Source of the DNA: Gimesia chilikensis
Lineage (GTDB): Bacteria; Planctomycetota; Planctomycetia; Planctomycetales; Planctomycetaceae
Direction of reading: 5' to 3'
DNA: 64,000 nucleotides
NCBI RefSeq assembly: GCF_007744075.1
Contig: NZ_CP036266.1
Coordinates: 2,244,501 to 2,308,500, forward strand
The first letter of the stretch is position 1. The number at the start of each line of letters is the position of its first letter. Both the position numbers and the translations under genes were made by a program. A model generated the notes under the pieces. The model was not told where the DNA came from. It searched no databases and saw only the letters and a list, made by a program, of their open reading frames with translations. Shown piece after piece: positions 22,283-31,818 of the stretch.

Positions 22283-25200
22283 ATGACTACTGGATTGAAA
22301 CGCATCTGTCTCATTCTGCCATTACTGACGGCTCTGGCGACGACCGTTTCTGCAGAGACAACGCAGCCGGAGCAGCTGACGTACGAAGAACACATTCGAC
22401 CCATCTTCCGCGCCCACTGCTATGACTGTCACGGCGCGACTAAGGATCTCAAAGGGGGCCTCGATCTGCGGCTCGTCCGTTTCCTGATCAAAGGCGGCGA
22501 TTCGGGAGAATCGATCATCCCCGGGAAACCGGATGAGAGCTACCTGATGGAGCGTATTGAAAGTGGCGATATGCCGCCTGGCGAAGCCCGCGTTCCGAAA
22601 CACGAAATTGAAATCCTCAAGCGCTGGATTGCCGCCGGTGCGAAGACCGCGCGTCCCGAACCCGAGTCGATTGGGGTCGGGTTAGGCATCACACCTGAAG
22701 AACGTGCCTACTGGGCCTTCCAGCCGATTAAACGTCCCGAGCTCTCTCAGGAAGTAAAAGAGAATCGCCGTGTGCGGACTCCCATCGATGCGTTGCTCTT
22801 ACAGGCGATGCCCGAGGGACTCACTTTCTCGCCGGATACCGATCGTCGCACGCTGATCAAACGGGCTTATTTCGACCTGCTGGGATTGCCCCCCAGCCCC
22901 GCGGAGATGCAGAAGGCACTCGCGGATCAATCGGAGGGCTGGTATGAACGTCTGCTGGATGAACTGCTCGCATCGCCTCACTACGGGGAACGCTGGGCAC
23001 GTCACTGGCTGGATGTCGCCGGCTATGCAGACTCGGAAGGCTACACGGTTAAAGATGATGTCCGTCCCTGGGCCTGGAAGTATCGCGACTATGTCATTAA
23101 ATCATTCAATGAAAACAAACCCTTCAATCAGTTTATCACCGAACAGCTGGCGGGAGACGAACTGGCGGGCAAGCGGGAAGGGGACCTGACTCCACAGCAG
23201 ATCGAACTACTCAGCGCGACCGGCTTTCTGCGGATGGCCGCCGATGGGACCGGGAGTGGCAGTAATAACCCGGAAGCACGCAACCAGGTGATCGCCGATA
23301 CGATGAAGATTGTCGGTTCCTCGCTGCTGGGGTTGAGTGTGGCGTGTGCACAGTGTCACGATCACCGCTACGATCCCATTCCGCAGTCCGATTACTTCGC
23401 TCTGCGGGCGATCTTTGAACCCACCTTTGACTGGCAGAAATGGCAGACACCACAGCAGCGACGGATCTCGCTCTACACCGCAGCTGATCGTGCGGAGGCA
23501 GCCAAGGTCGAGGCGGAAGCACAAAAGGTGCTGGCCGAGAAAAATGAAGTCCAGGCCAGGTATATGGCACAGGCGCTGGAGACGGAGCTCAAGAAATATG
23601 AATCACCGCTCCGCGAACAGCTGAAGGCTGCCTACGATACGCCTAAAGACAAGCGGACCGCAGAACAGAATGAGCTGCTCAAGAAACACCCAAGTGTGAA
23701 TATCACGCCCGGCGTGTTGTATCAGTATATTCCGAAGTCCCGAGAAGAGATGCAGGAGTTCGACAAGAAGATCGCGGAGATTCGCCAGAAGAAACCGGTC
23801 GAAGAATTTCTGCGGGTCGCCGTTGAGCCTCCAGGTCATGTACCGGTGACAAAGCTCTTCCATCGGGGCGATTATCGTCAGCCTCAGCAGGAGATCAAAC
23901 CGGGAGGTTTGAAAGTGGTTTCCCCGCCGGATCAACAGCAGATGTTCCCCGAGAATGATGCGTCTCTTCCGACGACGGGACGGCGTCTGGCCTTTGCCCG
24001 CTGGCTGACCAGCGGCGAACATCCTCTGGTGGCCCGCGTTCTGGTAAACCGTTTCTGGATGCATCACTTTGGACGGGCGATTGTGGCGACCCCGGGTGAG
24101 TTCGGAAAACTGGGAGCAAGTCCCACCCATGAAAAACTGCTGGACTGGCTGGCTGCTGAGTTCATGACTCAGGGCTGGGATCTGAAGAAACTGCATAAAA
24201 CCATCATGCTCTCCACTGCGTATCGTCAGGCAGGAGCCCCCGATCCCAGTAAGGAATCGATTGATCCGGACAACCATTACTACTGGCGGAAGCCGATCCT
24301 GCGACTCGAAGCAGAAACGATCCGCGACCGGATGTTGAAGGTCACCGGTCAACTTGACGAGCAACTGTATGGTGCGCCGGTCAGTATTAAAGAAGACGAC
24401 TTCGGCCAGATCGTGGTGTCGGGCGAGCAGCATCGCCGCAGCCTGTATGTCATGGCCCGCCGCAGTCAGCCGGTCGGCATGCTGCAGACCTTCGATGCGC
24501 CTGTGATGGAAACCAACTGCGAGCGTCGCTCCAGTTCGACCGTGGCGACTCAGTCGCTGATGCTGATGAACGGGAGCTTTATCCTGTCACAATCCGGCAA
24601 GCTGGCGGAAAAACTGGCCAGTGAAGCACCCGAACTCAAACCGGAAACTCTGGCACAGCTGCCGGCACTCCCCGCGACGGCAAAGCCCGTCTGGAGTTAT
24701 GGCTATCGCAGTCTGGCCGACACGAAATCGCTGACCAGTGAATTTACGCCACTGCCACACTGGACCGGATCCAGCTGGCAGGGAGGTCCCAAATTGCCCG
24801 ATCCGCAACTGGGGTGGGTGACGTTGAATGCCGGTGGGGGGCATCCCGCTACGAAATATGCCGCAGTTCGTCGCTGGACCGCGCCTGCAGCGGGCACACT
24901 GTCAGTCACAGGCAAGCTGCAGCATGGAAATGAAAACGGGGACGGCGTCCAGGCGCTGGTTCTCTCCAGTCGTTCCGGTCTGGCTGGTGAGTGGAAAGTG
25001 TTTCACAGCGCCGCCGATACGAACGTGGCTTCACTGGCTGTGCAACAGGGAGACACGATCGATTTCATCACAGGCTGCAATGGTAATACCGGCTTTGACT
25101 CTTTCTCCTGGGGGCTGCAGCTAACCCTCAAGGCTGAAGGCGGTCCGACTTTCAAATGGGATTCGGCAGCCGAGTTTCGCGGGCCGGAGCCACCACAGAA

Positions 25201-25420
25201 AAGTCTCCCCGCGCAGGCTTCGTATGCGTTTGAGCTGGCTTATTGTCGCAAGCCGACTGACGACGAATTACAGATGGTGATCCGCTTCATTGGAAATCAA
25301 CTGGCCTGGCTGCAGCAGCATCCCGATCAGTTGCCCAAGGGAGTCACCCCGGTTCGGCAGACGATGACCAATCTCTGCCAGACTCTGATGAGCTCCAACG
25401 AGTTTTTATACATCGATTAG
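22283..25420 (+). CDS. PSCyt1-DUF1549-DUF1553 secreted protein (PSD1 family)
   Basis: A 1,045-residue protein from the ATG at 22283, with GGAG seven bases before; signal peptide 'ICLILPLLTALATTVSA'. A cytochrome-like PSCyt1 domain comes first ('ARAHCYDCHG'-type, CxxCH). DUF1549 follows ('LLGLPPSPAEMQKAL', 'HYGERWARHWLDVAGYADSE'), with another CxxCH in 'ACAQCHDHRYDPIPQ'. DUF1553 holds 'RVLVNRFWMHHFGRAIV' and 'AYRQAG'. Within it, near residues 790-960, an extra domain resembling a beta-sandwich carbohydrate-binding module is inserted. The family is confined mainly to planctomycetes and relatives and is thought to act at the surface, perhaps in polysaccharide handling; its reaction is unknown. 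A DUF1501 partner follows. Confidence 0.88.
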   Translation: MTTGLKRICLILPLLTALATTVSAETTQPEQLTYEEHIRPIFRAHCYDCHGATKDLKGGLDLRLVRFLIKGGDSGESIIPGKPDESYLMERIESGDMPPGEARVPKHEIEILKRWIAAGAKTARPEPESIGVGLGITPEERAYWAFQPIKRPELSQEVKENRRVRTPIDALLLQAMPEGLTFSPDTDRRTLIKRAYFDLLGLPPSPAEMQKALADQSEGWYERLLDELLASPHYGERWARHWLDVAGYADSEGYTVKDDVRPWAWKYRDYVIKSFNENKPFNQFITEQLAGDELAGKREGDLTPQQIELLSATGFLRMAADGTGSGSNNPEARNQVIADTMKIVGSSLLGLSVACAQCHDHRYDPIPQSDYFALRAIFEPTFDWQKWQTPQQRRISLYTAADRAEAAKVEAEAQKVLAEKNEVQARYMAQALETELKKYESPLREQLKAAYDTPKDKRTAEQNELLKKHPSVNITPGVLYQYIPKSREEMQEFDKKIAEIRQKKPVEEFLRVAVEPPGHVPVTKLFHRGDYRQPQQEIKPGGLKVVSPPDQQQMFPENDASLPTTGRRLAFARWLTSGEHPLVARVLVNRFWMHHFGRAIVATPGEFGKLGASPTHEKLLDWLAAEFMTQGWDLKKLHKTIMLSTAYRQAGAPDPSKESIDPDNHYYWRKPILRLEAETIRDRMLKVTGQLDEQLYGAPVSIKEDDFGQIVVSGEQHRRSLYVMARRSQPVGMLQTFDAPVMETNCERRSSSTVATQSLMLMNGSFILSQSGKLAEKLASEAPELKPETLAQLPALPATAKPVWSYGYRSLADTKSLTSEFTPLPHWTGSSWQGGPKLPDPQLGWVTLNAGGGHPATKYAAVRRWTAPAAGTLSVTGKLQHGNENGDGVQALVLSSRSGLAGEWKVFHSAADTNVASLAVQQGDTIDFITGCNGNTGFDSFSWGLQLTLKAEGGPTFKWDSAAEFRGPEPPQKSLPAQASYAFELAYCRKPTDDELQMVIRFIGNQLAWLQQHPDQLPKGVTPVRQTMTNLCQTLMSSNEFLYID

Positions 25421-25498
25421 TAAACTACCGGTGCATCGCGGTACATAATGTTCGCGCGATGCCAGTACAGATACTTCTTTGATTCAGGTGAGTTACTG

Positions 25499-26971
25499 AT
25501 GACACAGTTTTTCAGCAGACGACAGTTTCTGGCAGAAAATGCAATGGGGATTGGCTCGGTCGCTTTGGCCTGGCTGTTGAACCAGGAGCAGGCCCAGGCC
25601 CGCCCCAAAAGCGTGACCGCGGAGCAGGAACATTTCGACCTGAAGCCAAAACCCGCACCAATGGCACCACAGGCTAAAGCGATGATTTCGCTGTTCCAGC
25701 ACGGCGGACCGGCGCACATGGATCTGACTGATCCCAAACCGGAGCTGTCCAAGTACAGCGGCACCGATTTTAAAGGGGATATTCACTACAGCTTCGTAAA
25801 TGAAGCCAGTAAGAAGCTGCTGGGCAGTCCCTGGAAATTTCGCAAACATGGTGAATGTGGCACCGAGCTTTCAGAACTGCTGCCGCACCTGGGAGAGGTT
25901 GCCGACGATATCTGCCTGATTCGTTCGATGCACACCGGAGCCAATGGTCACGAAGTTTCCATCCGTTATTTTCACGGTGGCATTCCCGGCGTTGTCGGGC
26001 GACCGAATCTTGGGTCGTGGCTGGTATACGGTCTCGGATCGGAATCGCAGAACCTGCCTGCGTATATGGTACTCACCGATCCGGGCGGACTGCCTGTGGA
26101 CGGCGTGACCAACTGGTCCAACGGGTTCATGCCTTCGTTGTTTCAGGGAACCGTACTGCGTCCCAAAGAGCCACGGATTCTGAACCTGGATGCGCCCGCG
26201 CATCTGCAGGGAGATCTGCAGGCTCAGAACCTGGAACTGCTGCAGTCTTTGAACCGCAAACATTATGAGCAGCATCCGCATGAGTCCGATCTTGAAGCAC
26301 GCATTGCCAGCTACGAACTTGCAGCCCGGATGCAGACCGCGGCCCGCGAAGCGCTCGACCTGTCACAGGAAACGCAGGCGACTCAGGAAATGTACGGCTT
26401 GAACAATCCCAAGACCCGCGACTACGGTACCCGCTGTCTGATTGCCCGCCGACTGGTAGAGCGGGGCGTCCGTTTCGTGCAGCTGTTCCTGGGAGGTCAG
26501 CCGTGGGACAATCACAGCAGTATCATTACCGGGCTGCCTGCGATCTGTGGTCGCACCGATCAACCGGCGGCGGCACTCGTTAAAGACCTCAAACAGCGCG
26601 GGATGCTGGATTCCACACTGGTCCACTGGGGAGGCGAAATCGGTCGTCTGCCTGTGACTCAGGATCATGGGGATCCCAAGAAAGCGGGACGCGATCACAA
26701 CGGGCAGGGCTTCAGCATCTGGCTGGCCGGCGGCGGAATTAAGCCGGGGATGACCTTCGGCAAGACCGACGAATTCGGGCACAAGGCAGTCGAGAATGTG
26801 GTCACCCCCAACGACTTCCAGGCGACCATCATGCGGCTGTTTGGTCTCGATCATCAGAAGCTCTTGTTCTTCTATAACGGACAGGAGCAAATGATTACTA
26901 ATCACCGTCCAGCCCGCGTCGTATCCGAAATCCTGAACAAACCGGTGCCAACTGTCGGAGGAGACGCCTGA
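25499..26971 (+). CDS. DUF1501 protein, Tat-exported
   Basis: A 490-residue protein from the ATG at 25499. It starts with a twin-arginine signal (FSRRQFLAENAMGIGSVALAWLL). The DUF1501 fold is related to alkaline phosphatase and sulfatase. Characteristic motifs are 'ISLFQHGGPAHMDLTDPKPE', 'GQPWDNHSSI', 'WGGEIGRLP' and 'GRDHNGQGFSIWLAGGG'. The aspartate and histidine residues of the last two motifs would bind metal in the sulfatase superfamily. Its substrate is unknown. It is paired with the PSD1 gene upstream, 78 bp away, as is usual for this family. Confidence 0.9.
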   Translation: MTQFFSRRQFLAENAMGIGSVALAWLLNQEQAQARPKSVTAEQEHFDLKPKPAPMAPQAKAMISLFQHGGPAHMDLTDPKPELSKYSGTDFKGDIHYSFVNEASKKLLGSPWKFRKHGECGTELSELLPHLGEVADDICLIRSMHTGANGHEVSIRYFHGGIPGVVGRPNLGSWLVYGLGSESQNLPAYMVLTDPGGLPVDGVTNWSNGFMPSLFQGTVLRPKEPRILNLDAPAHLQGDLQAQNLELLQSLNRKHYEQHPHESDLEARIASYELAARMQTAAREALDLSQETQATQEMYGLNNPKTRDYGTRCLIARRLVERGVRFVQLFLGGQPWDNHSSIITGLPAICGRTDQPAAALVKDLKQRGMLDSTLVHWGGEIGRLPVTQDHGDPKKAGRDHNGQGFSIWLAGGGIKPGMTFGKTDEFGHKAVENVVTPNDFQATIMRLFGLDHQKLLFFYNGQEQMITNHRPARVVSEILNKPVPTVGGDA

Positions 26972-27010
26972 AGCTGAGGCCTTTCGGCAACATCTCGTTA
27001 AATCCATACG

Positions 27011-27054
27011 TGAGCGGAAATATCGATCAGCGGGTCGATTTTTCCGCTCATTTT
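27011..27054 (+). terminator. Terminator after the first PSD1/DUF1501 operon
   Basis: TGAGCGGAAATATCGA and TCGATTTTTCCGCTCA form a long stem with one mismatch, followed by TTTT. It lies 40 bases after the DUF1501 stop and before the next operon. Confidence 0.75.
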
Positions 27055-27208
27055 CCGTTTGCCTCAGTGACGGAAAGAGGGGAAAGTTCAAGTACTTAAT
27101 TAAACTTAAATATTGACAGTGTCGATTCACATTAGTAAGGTTTTATATAGAGATAGCGCTATATTAAGCATCCCTCCAACACTCAATCCCACCCCAATCA
27201 GAGCCGCC

Positions 27209-29452
27209 ATGAATATCTTGCCTCAAGCAGTATCGACGCGTCGGTTATTTTTCGGTTTGACTCTTCTGCTGGCCTCACTTTATCTCAGTAATGCCACCCG
27301 TGCGGAAGACGTAAAACAGCCGGTCAGTTTTGTGAATGATGTGATTCCCATCCTGACGAAAGCAGGCTGTAACATGGGAACCTGTCATGCGAAAGCGGGG
27401 GGAGGCCAGAACGGTTTTCAACTCTCGCTGCTGGGATTCGAACCGCTCGAAGATTACGACAGCCTGGTTAAGGAAGCACACGGACGACGTCTGTTTCCTG
27501 TTGCTCCGACACAGAGTCTATTGCTGACCAAAGCGACCAACGAAACACCCCATGGCGGCGGCAAGCGGCTGAATCGGGATTCCGAAGGTTACCAGTTGAT
27601 TCAGCGCTGGATTGAAGAAGGCGCGCAATGGAAGACCGGCGCTGAGCCGGAACTGGTCTCCGTCGAAGTGCAGCCCGAACGCGGCCTGGTTGAGATGGGC
27701 GAAAAACAGCAGCTCAAGGCCATCGCCAAATATTCCGACGGCTCGACCCGTAACGTGACACACACTGCGTTATATGAATCCAACATTAAATCGATGGCGG
27801 ACGTCGACGAAGAGGGACTTGTCAAAGTCAAAGATATCCCGGGGAAAGTCGCCATTATGGTTCGTTACCAGGGAAAGATCGCGGTCTTTACCGCAGCGAT
27901 CCCCCTCAATGCCCCGATTCAGAAAGTACCCAGCGAAAAGAATTTCATCGATCAACATGTGTTTGCCAACCTCAAAGAGCTGGGCATTCCTCCTTCACCA
28001 GTCTGTGACGATGCAACCTTCCTCCGCCGGGTGACGATTGATATCTGTGGTCGTTTTCCCACAGAAGAAGAAACAAAAACATTCCTGGCCAGCACCGCAG
28101 CCGACAAGCGGGACAAACTTGTAGAGCGTCTGCTGCAGAGCCCGAACTATGCGGATTACTTCGCATCCAAATGGACTCCGCTGCTCAAAAACCGTCGGGA
28201 TGCAGCCAGCGATATTACTCCAAACTTCGCTTTCCACGCCTGGATCCGCGACAGCATGCTGGCCAACGTGCCCTACGATCAACTTGTTCGCGAACTGCTG
28301 GGCGCAACCGGAACCGTCGTCAGCAATCCCCCAGTCGCCTGGTACAAACGGGTTAAGGACCCCAAGGAACAGCTCGAAGATATCGCCCAGCTGTTTCTGG
28401 GAGTACGCATGCAGTGTGCTCAGTGCCACCACCATCCGTTCGAACGTTGGAGCCAGGACGACTATTACGGTCTGGCCGCGTTCTTCTCACAGATTGGTCG
28501 CAAGCCCACCGGCGTTCAGGGGGAAGACCTGATCTTCCATCAGCGGGGTGTGGCTCAGGCAAAGAATGTCAAGTCAGGTGAAATGCTGAAACCTGTCGCC
28601 CTGGGAGATTCGGTAGGTGAGATTTCACCCGATGAAGATCCCCGTCTGAAACTGGTCAACTGGATGAGTTCCCCGGAGAATCCCTTCTTCGCGAAGGCCC
28701 TGGTGAACCGCTACTGGAAGCATTTCTTCAAGCGAGCCTTGATTGAACCCGAGGATGACATTCGGGATACCAATCCCCCTTCGAACCCGGAACTGATGGC
28801 TGCTCTGGAAGAACATTTCATTAAGTCCGGATTCGATCTGAAGGCTCTGGTGAAAGTGATTACCCAGTCGCACACGTATCAGTTGAGTTCGATGCCCAAC
28901 GAATACAATCTACATGATCGCCAGAATTATTCGCGGTTCTATCCACGACGTCTGCAGGCCGAGGTGATGCTCGATTCCATCGATGACCTGGCCGGGTCGA
29001 CAAGTTCGTTCGCGAACCTGCCGCCGGGGACGCGGGCGATCGCCTTACCCGATAACAGTTACACTAATTCCTCAGCGTTTCTGAAAGTCTTCGGTCGTCC
29101 CAACAGTGCATCCGTCTGTGAATGCGAGCGGGAACAGACCTCCAGCCTGGCTCAGAGCCTGCACCTCATGAATTCGAACGAGGTCAAGTCGAAGCTGGCA
29201 GCCGGTGGTGGCCGGGCCGCCCAACTCGCGAAGGAAGACGAGCCCATCGAAGCCCGGGTGAAAGAGCTCTACATGGCTGCTTTTTCGCGTGAGCCTCGTC
29301 CCGAAGAACTTCAAACCGCGATCGAATTTTTGACGACTCCGGTTGAAGACGGAAAGACCAAAGCGGATGCAAAGAAAAAACCGACCAACAAAGATTTCCA
29401 GGATCTGATCTGGGCCTTGATGAACACGAAGGAGTTTCTGTTCAATCACTAG
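27209..29452 (+). CDS. DUF1549-DUF1553 secreted protein with Big2 domain
   Basis: A 747-residue protein from the ATG at 27209, where the signal peptide begins (RRLFFGLTLLLASLYLSNATRA). A cytochrome-like motif 'AGCNMGTCHAKAGG' follows; its spacing is CX4CH rather than CXXCH. A Big2 immunoglobulin-like domain spans roughly residues 150-235 ('YSDGSTRNVTHTALYESN'). DUF1549 comes next ('FLRRVTIDICGRFPTEEE') with a canonical CXXCH in 'CAQCHHHPFERW', then DUF1553 ('ALVNRYWKHFFKRALIEPED'). It is probably periplasmic or surface-bound. It begins an operon with a PPC-domain protein and a DUF1501 protein. The function is unknown. Confidence 0.88.
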   Translation: MNILPQAVSTRRLFFGLTLLLASLYLSNATRAEDVKQPVSFVNDVIPILTKAGCNMGTCHAKAGGGQNGFQLSLLGFEPLEDYDSLVKEAHGRRLFPVAPTQSLLLTKATNETPHGGGKRLNRDSEGYQLIQRWIEEGAQWKTGAEPELVSVEVQPERGLVEMGEKQQLKAIAKYSDGSTRNVTHTALYESNIKSMADVDEEGLVKVKDIPGKVAIMVRYQGKIAVFTAAIPLNAPIQKVPSEKNFIDQHVFANLKELGIPPSPVCDDATFLRRVTIDICGRFPTEEETKTFLASTAADKRDKLVERLLQSPNYADYFASKWTPLLKNRRDAASDITPNFAFHAWIRDSMLANVPYDQLVRELLGATGTVVSNPPVAWYKRVKDPKEQLEDIAQLFLGVRMQCAQCHHHPFERWSQDDYYGLAAFFSQIGRKPTGVQGEDLIFHQRGVAQAKNVKSGEMLKPVALGDSVGEISPDEDPRLKLVNWMSSPENPFFAKALVNRYWKHFFKRALIEPEDDIRDTNPPSNPELMAALEEHFIKSGFDLKALVKVITQSHTYQLSSMPNEYNLHDRQNYSRFYPRRLQAEVMLDSIDDLAGSTSSFANLPPGTRAIALPDNSYTNSSAFLKVFGRPNSASVCECEREQTSSLAQSLHLMNSNEVKSKLAAGGGRAAQLAKEDEPIEARVKELYMAAFSREPRPEELQTAIEFLTTPVEDGKTKADAKKKPTNKDFQDLIWALMNTKEFLFNH

Positions 29453-29542
29453 GCAGCCGATTTTTATCAACTGGTAATCTGTCAGCAGCGCGACCTGAAA
29501 ACGACAAATCAATTAAAACCTTCTATCCAGAGGCTGTGAATC

Positions 29543-31816
29543 ATGAAAGCTCTTCGACCGCAACTTTCTCTCGTTGTGGGGATCTGTCTCATCACGCTGG
29601 GGCTGACTGCTTCCACCGCGAACGCACAGTCCGTCTGCCTGCCCGCACCGCGTCTGCTGACCACGATGCCCATGGGCGGACAGGCCGGCACAACGTTCGA
29701 AATCAAAATTGCCGGTGAAGATATTGATGATGCTGAAGAGCTCAACTTTTCCCATCCCGGTATCACCGCGGAACCCAAGCTGGATAAAAATGGCCTGCCG
29801 ATCGCCAATCAGTACGTGGTGACAATTGCCAAAGACTGTCCGGTGGGTGTTCATGAAGCCCGCGTGATGACCCGGCTTGGCCTCTCGACGTCACGTGCCT
29901 TCAACGTGGGAGACCTGACCGAAGCCGTTCAGACTCCCGGCAAGAACGATTCACTCGAATCAGCGATGCAACTGGATCTGAACTCGATCTGTAATGCCAT
30001 CATGACCAGCCGTAAGATCGATTACTACTCGTTTGAGGCCAAAGAAGGGCAGCGAGTTGTCGTCGATTGTGCTGCCAAGGGCATTGATTCCAAACTGAAT
30101 CCGGTCGTCATCATTGCCAATGAACGCGGCATGGACCTGGTCGTTGAACGTCGCGGCGGCATGCTCGACTTCAAAGTTCCTCAGACTGGAAAATATGTGA
30201 TTAAAGTGCACGGCCTGACTTACGATGGCGGTCCGCATCACTTTTATCGTCTGGCTGTCAAAGCAGTACAGCCTGATGAGCTTGTAAAACGACTGCCTTC
30301 GATTCAAGCGGTGAGTGCGTTTTCCTGGCCACCCGCCGGTCTGACCGATGCCAATATCCGTCCCGAAGCGGAACCGAATAACAAACACACCGAAGCCCAG
30401 AAAATCACCCTGCCGTGTGACATTACCGGCAGCTTCTATCCCGCAGCCGACGTCGATACCTTCGAGTTCAACGCGAAGAAAGGGGAAGTCTGGTGGGTGG
30501 AAGTTGCTTCCGAACGTCTGGGGCGACCTACCGATCCTTCGATCGTCGTTCAGCAGGTCACCGGAACCGGCGCAGATGAGAAACGGACCGACCTGGTCGA
30601 ACTGAAAGACATTCCCAGTCCGGTCAAAGTCTCCAGCAATGGCTATTCTTATGACGGACCTCCCTACAACGCTGGTTCTTCCGACATCCTCGGTAAAATG
30701 GTCATTAAGCAGGATGGCGTCCATCGGCTGCAGATTCGGGACCTGTTCGGGGGAACCCGCAACGATCCGAAAAACATTTACCGCCTGGTGATCCGCAAAG
30801 CGGCTCCGGACTTTGCAATTGTTGGCTGGGCGTTGCATATGAATCTGCGTAATGGAGACCGCAACGCGCTCTCCAAGCCCATCGCCCTGCGGGGGGGAGC
30901 GACGATGCCTTTCGAAGTGGTTGTGGTACGCCGCGATGGCTTTGATGGTGAGATCGAACTTTTCATGGATAACCTGCCTGAGGGAGTGACCGCCAGTGGA
31001 GTGAGAATTCCCAAAGGTAAGTCACGGGGTATCATGCTGATTACGGCTGAAGAAAATGCACCCCAGGGATACTCGAGTGCCAACTTCTATGGTAAAGCGA
31101 CCATTGATGGAAAAGAGGTAACCCATCCCTGTTACCTGGCTTCAATGCAGTGGCCGGTCAAGAACGCCTGGAGTGAAATTCCCAGTCCACGGCTCATGGC
31201 CGACGTTCCGGTTTCGGTGACCGAATCCGAACAGGCCCCGATCACGATTACCCCCGCGGAAGACAAAGTCTTTGAAGTCACCGCTGGCGAAAAACTGTCC
31301 ATTCCGCTCAAGCACATTCGTCGCAGCGATTTCTCGGGGGCAAATATTACTCTGAAGACCTTCGGCGATGGCTTTGAAGGCAATCCCGCCTTTGATGCCA
31401 CTCTGAAAGGAGACAGTTCCGAAGCCGTGCTGGATCTGGCAAAACTGAAGCCCGCTCCCGGCGAATACAACATTGCATTTTACGGTTATGCAGTTGCCCG
31501 CTATCGGGAAAATCCGACTGGCGTCGCACTTGCAGAAGCAGGACTCAAACAGGCGAAACTGGAAGCGGAAGCTCTGTCCGCCAATGCAGATAAACTCGCA
31601 AAGATTGCCGAGTCTGCTCCCGATGCCGAACGTCCCGGTGCGAATTCTGCAGCGAAAGAGGCGGCAGCCAAAGCAAAAGCAGCTCAGAGCGACATCACAA
31701 AAGCCGATAAACAGTTAAAGGCAGCCGTTGCTCGCGCCAAGCCCAAAGATATCGTCGACATCATCGTCTCCACCCCGATTCGTGTTCGTGTCAATCCAGC
31801 TAAGAAGGCCCAATAG
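29543..31816 (+). CDS. Secreted PPC-domain protein
   Basis: A 757-residue protein with a clear signal peptide (VGICLITLGLTASTANA). Near residues 150-240 lies a bacterial pre-peptidase C-terminal (PPC) domain ('IDYYSFEAKEGQRVVVDC', 'GKYVIKVHGLTYDGGPHHFYRL'). A second, related unit follows ('DVDTFEFNAKKGEVWWVEV', 'DGVHRLQIRDLFGGT'). The rest is made of beta-sandwich modules, and the last 110 residues are rich in alanine and lysine and look like a coiled coil. No protease domain is present, so it probably binds or structures extracellular material. It is the middle gene of a PSD1 - PPC - DUF1501 operon, three bases before the next gene. Confidence 0.82.
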   Translation: MKALRPQLSLVVGICLITLGLTASTANAQSVCLPAPRLLTTMPMGGQAGTTFEIKIAGEDIDDAEELNFSHPGITAEPKLDKNGLPIANQYVVTIAKDCPVGVHEARVMTRLGLSTSRAFNVGDLTEAVQTPGKNDSLESAMQLDLNSICNAIMTSRKIDYYSFEAKEGQRVVVDCAAKGIDSKLNPVVIIANERGMDLVVERRGGMLDFKVPQTGKYVIKVHGLTYDGGPHHFYRLAVKAVQPDELVKRLPSIQAVSAFSWPPAGLTDANIRPEAEPNNKHTEAQKITLPCDITGSFYPAADVDTFEFNAKKGEVWWVEVASERLGRPTDPSIVVQQVTGTGADEKRTDLVELKDIPSPVKVSSNGYSYDGPPYNAGSSDILGKMVIKQDGVHRLQIRDLFGGTRNDPKNIYRLVIRKAAPDFAIVGWALHMNLRNGDRNALSKPIALRGGATMPFEVVVVRRDGFDGEIELFMDNLPEGVTASGVRIPKGKSRGIMLITAEENAPQGYSSANFYGKATIDGKEVTHPCYLASMQWPVKNAWSEIPSPRLMADVPVSVTESEQAPITITPAEDKVFEVTAGEKLSIPLKHIRRSDFSGANITLKTFGDGFEGNPAFDATLKGDSSEAVLDLAKLKPAPGEYNIAFYGYAVARYRENPTGVALAEAGLKQAKLEAEALSANADKLAKIAESAPDAERPGANSAAKEAAAKAKAAQSDITKADKQLKAAVARAKPKDIVDIIVSTPIRVRVNPAKKAQ

Positions 31817-31818
31817 AG

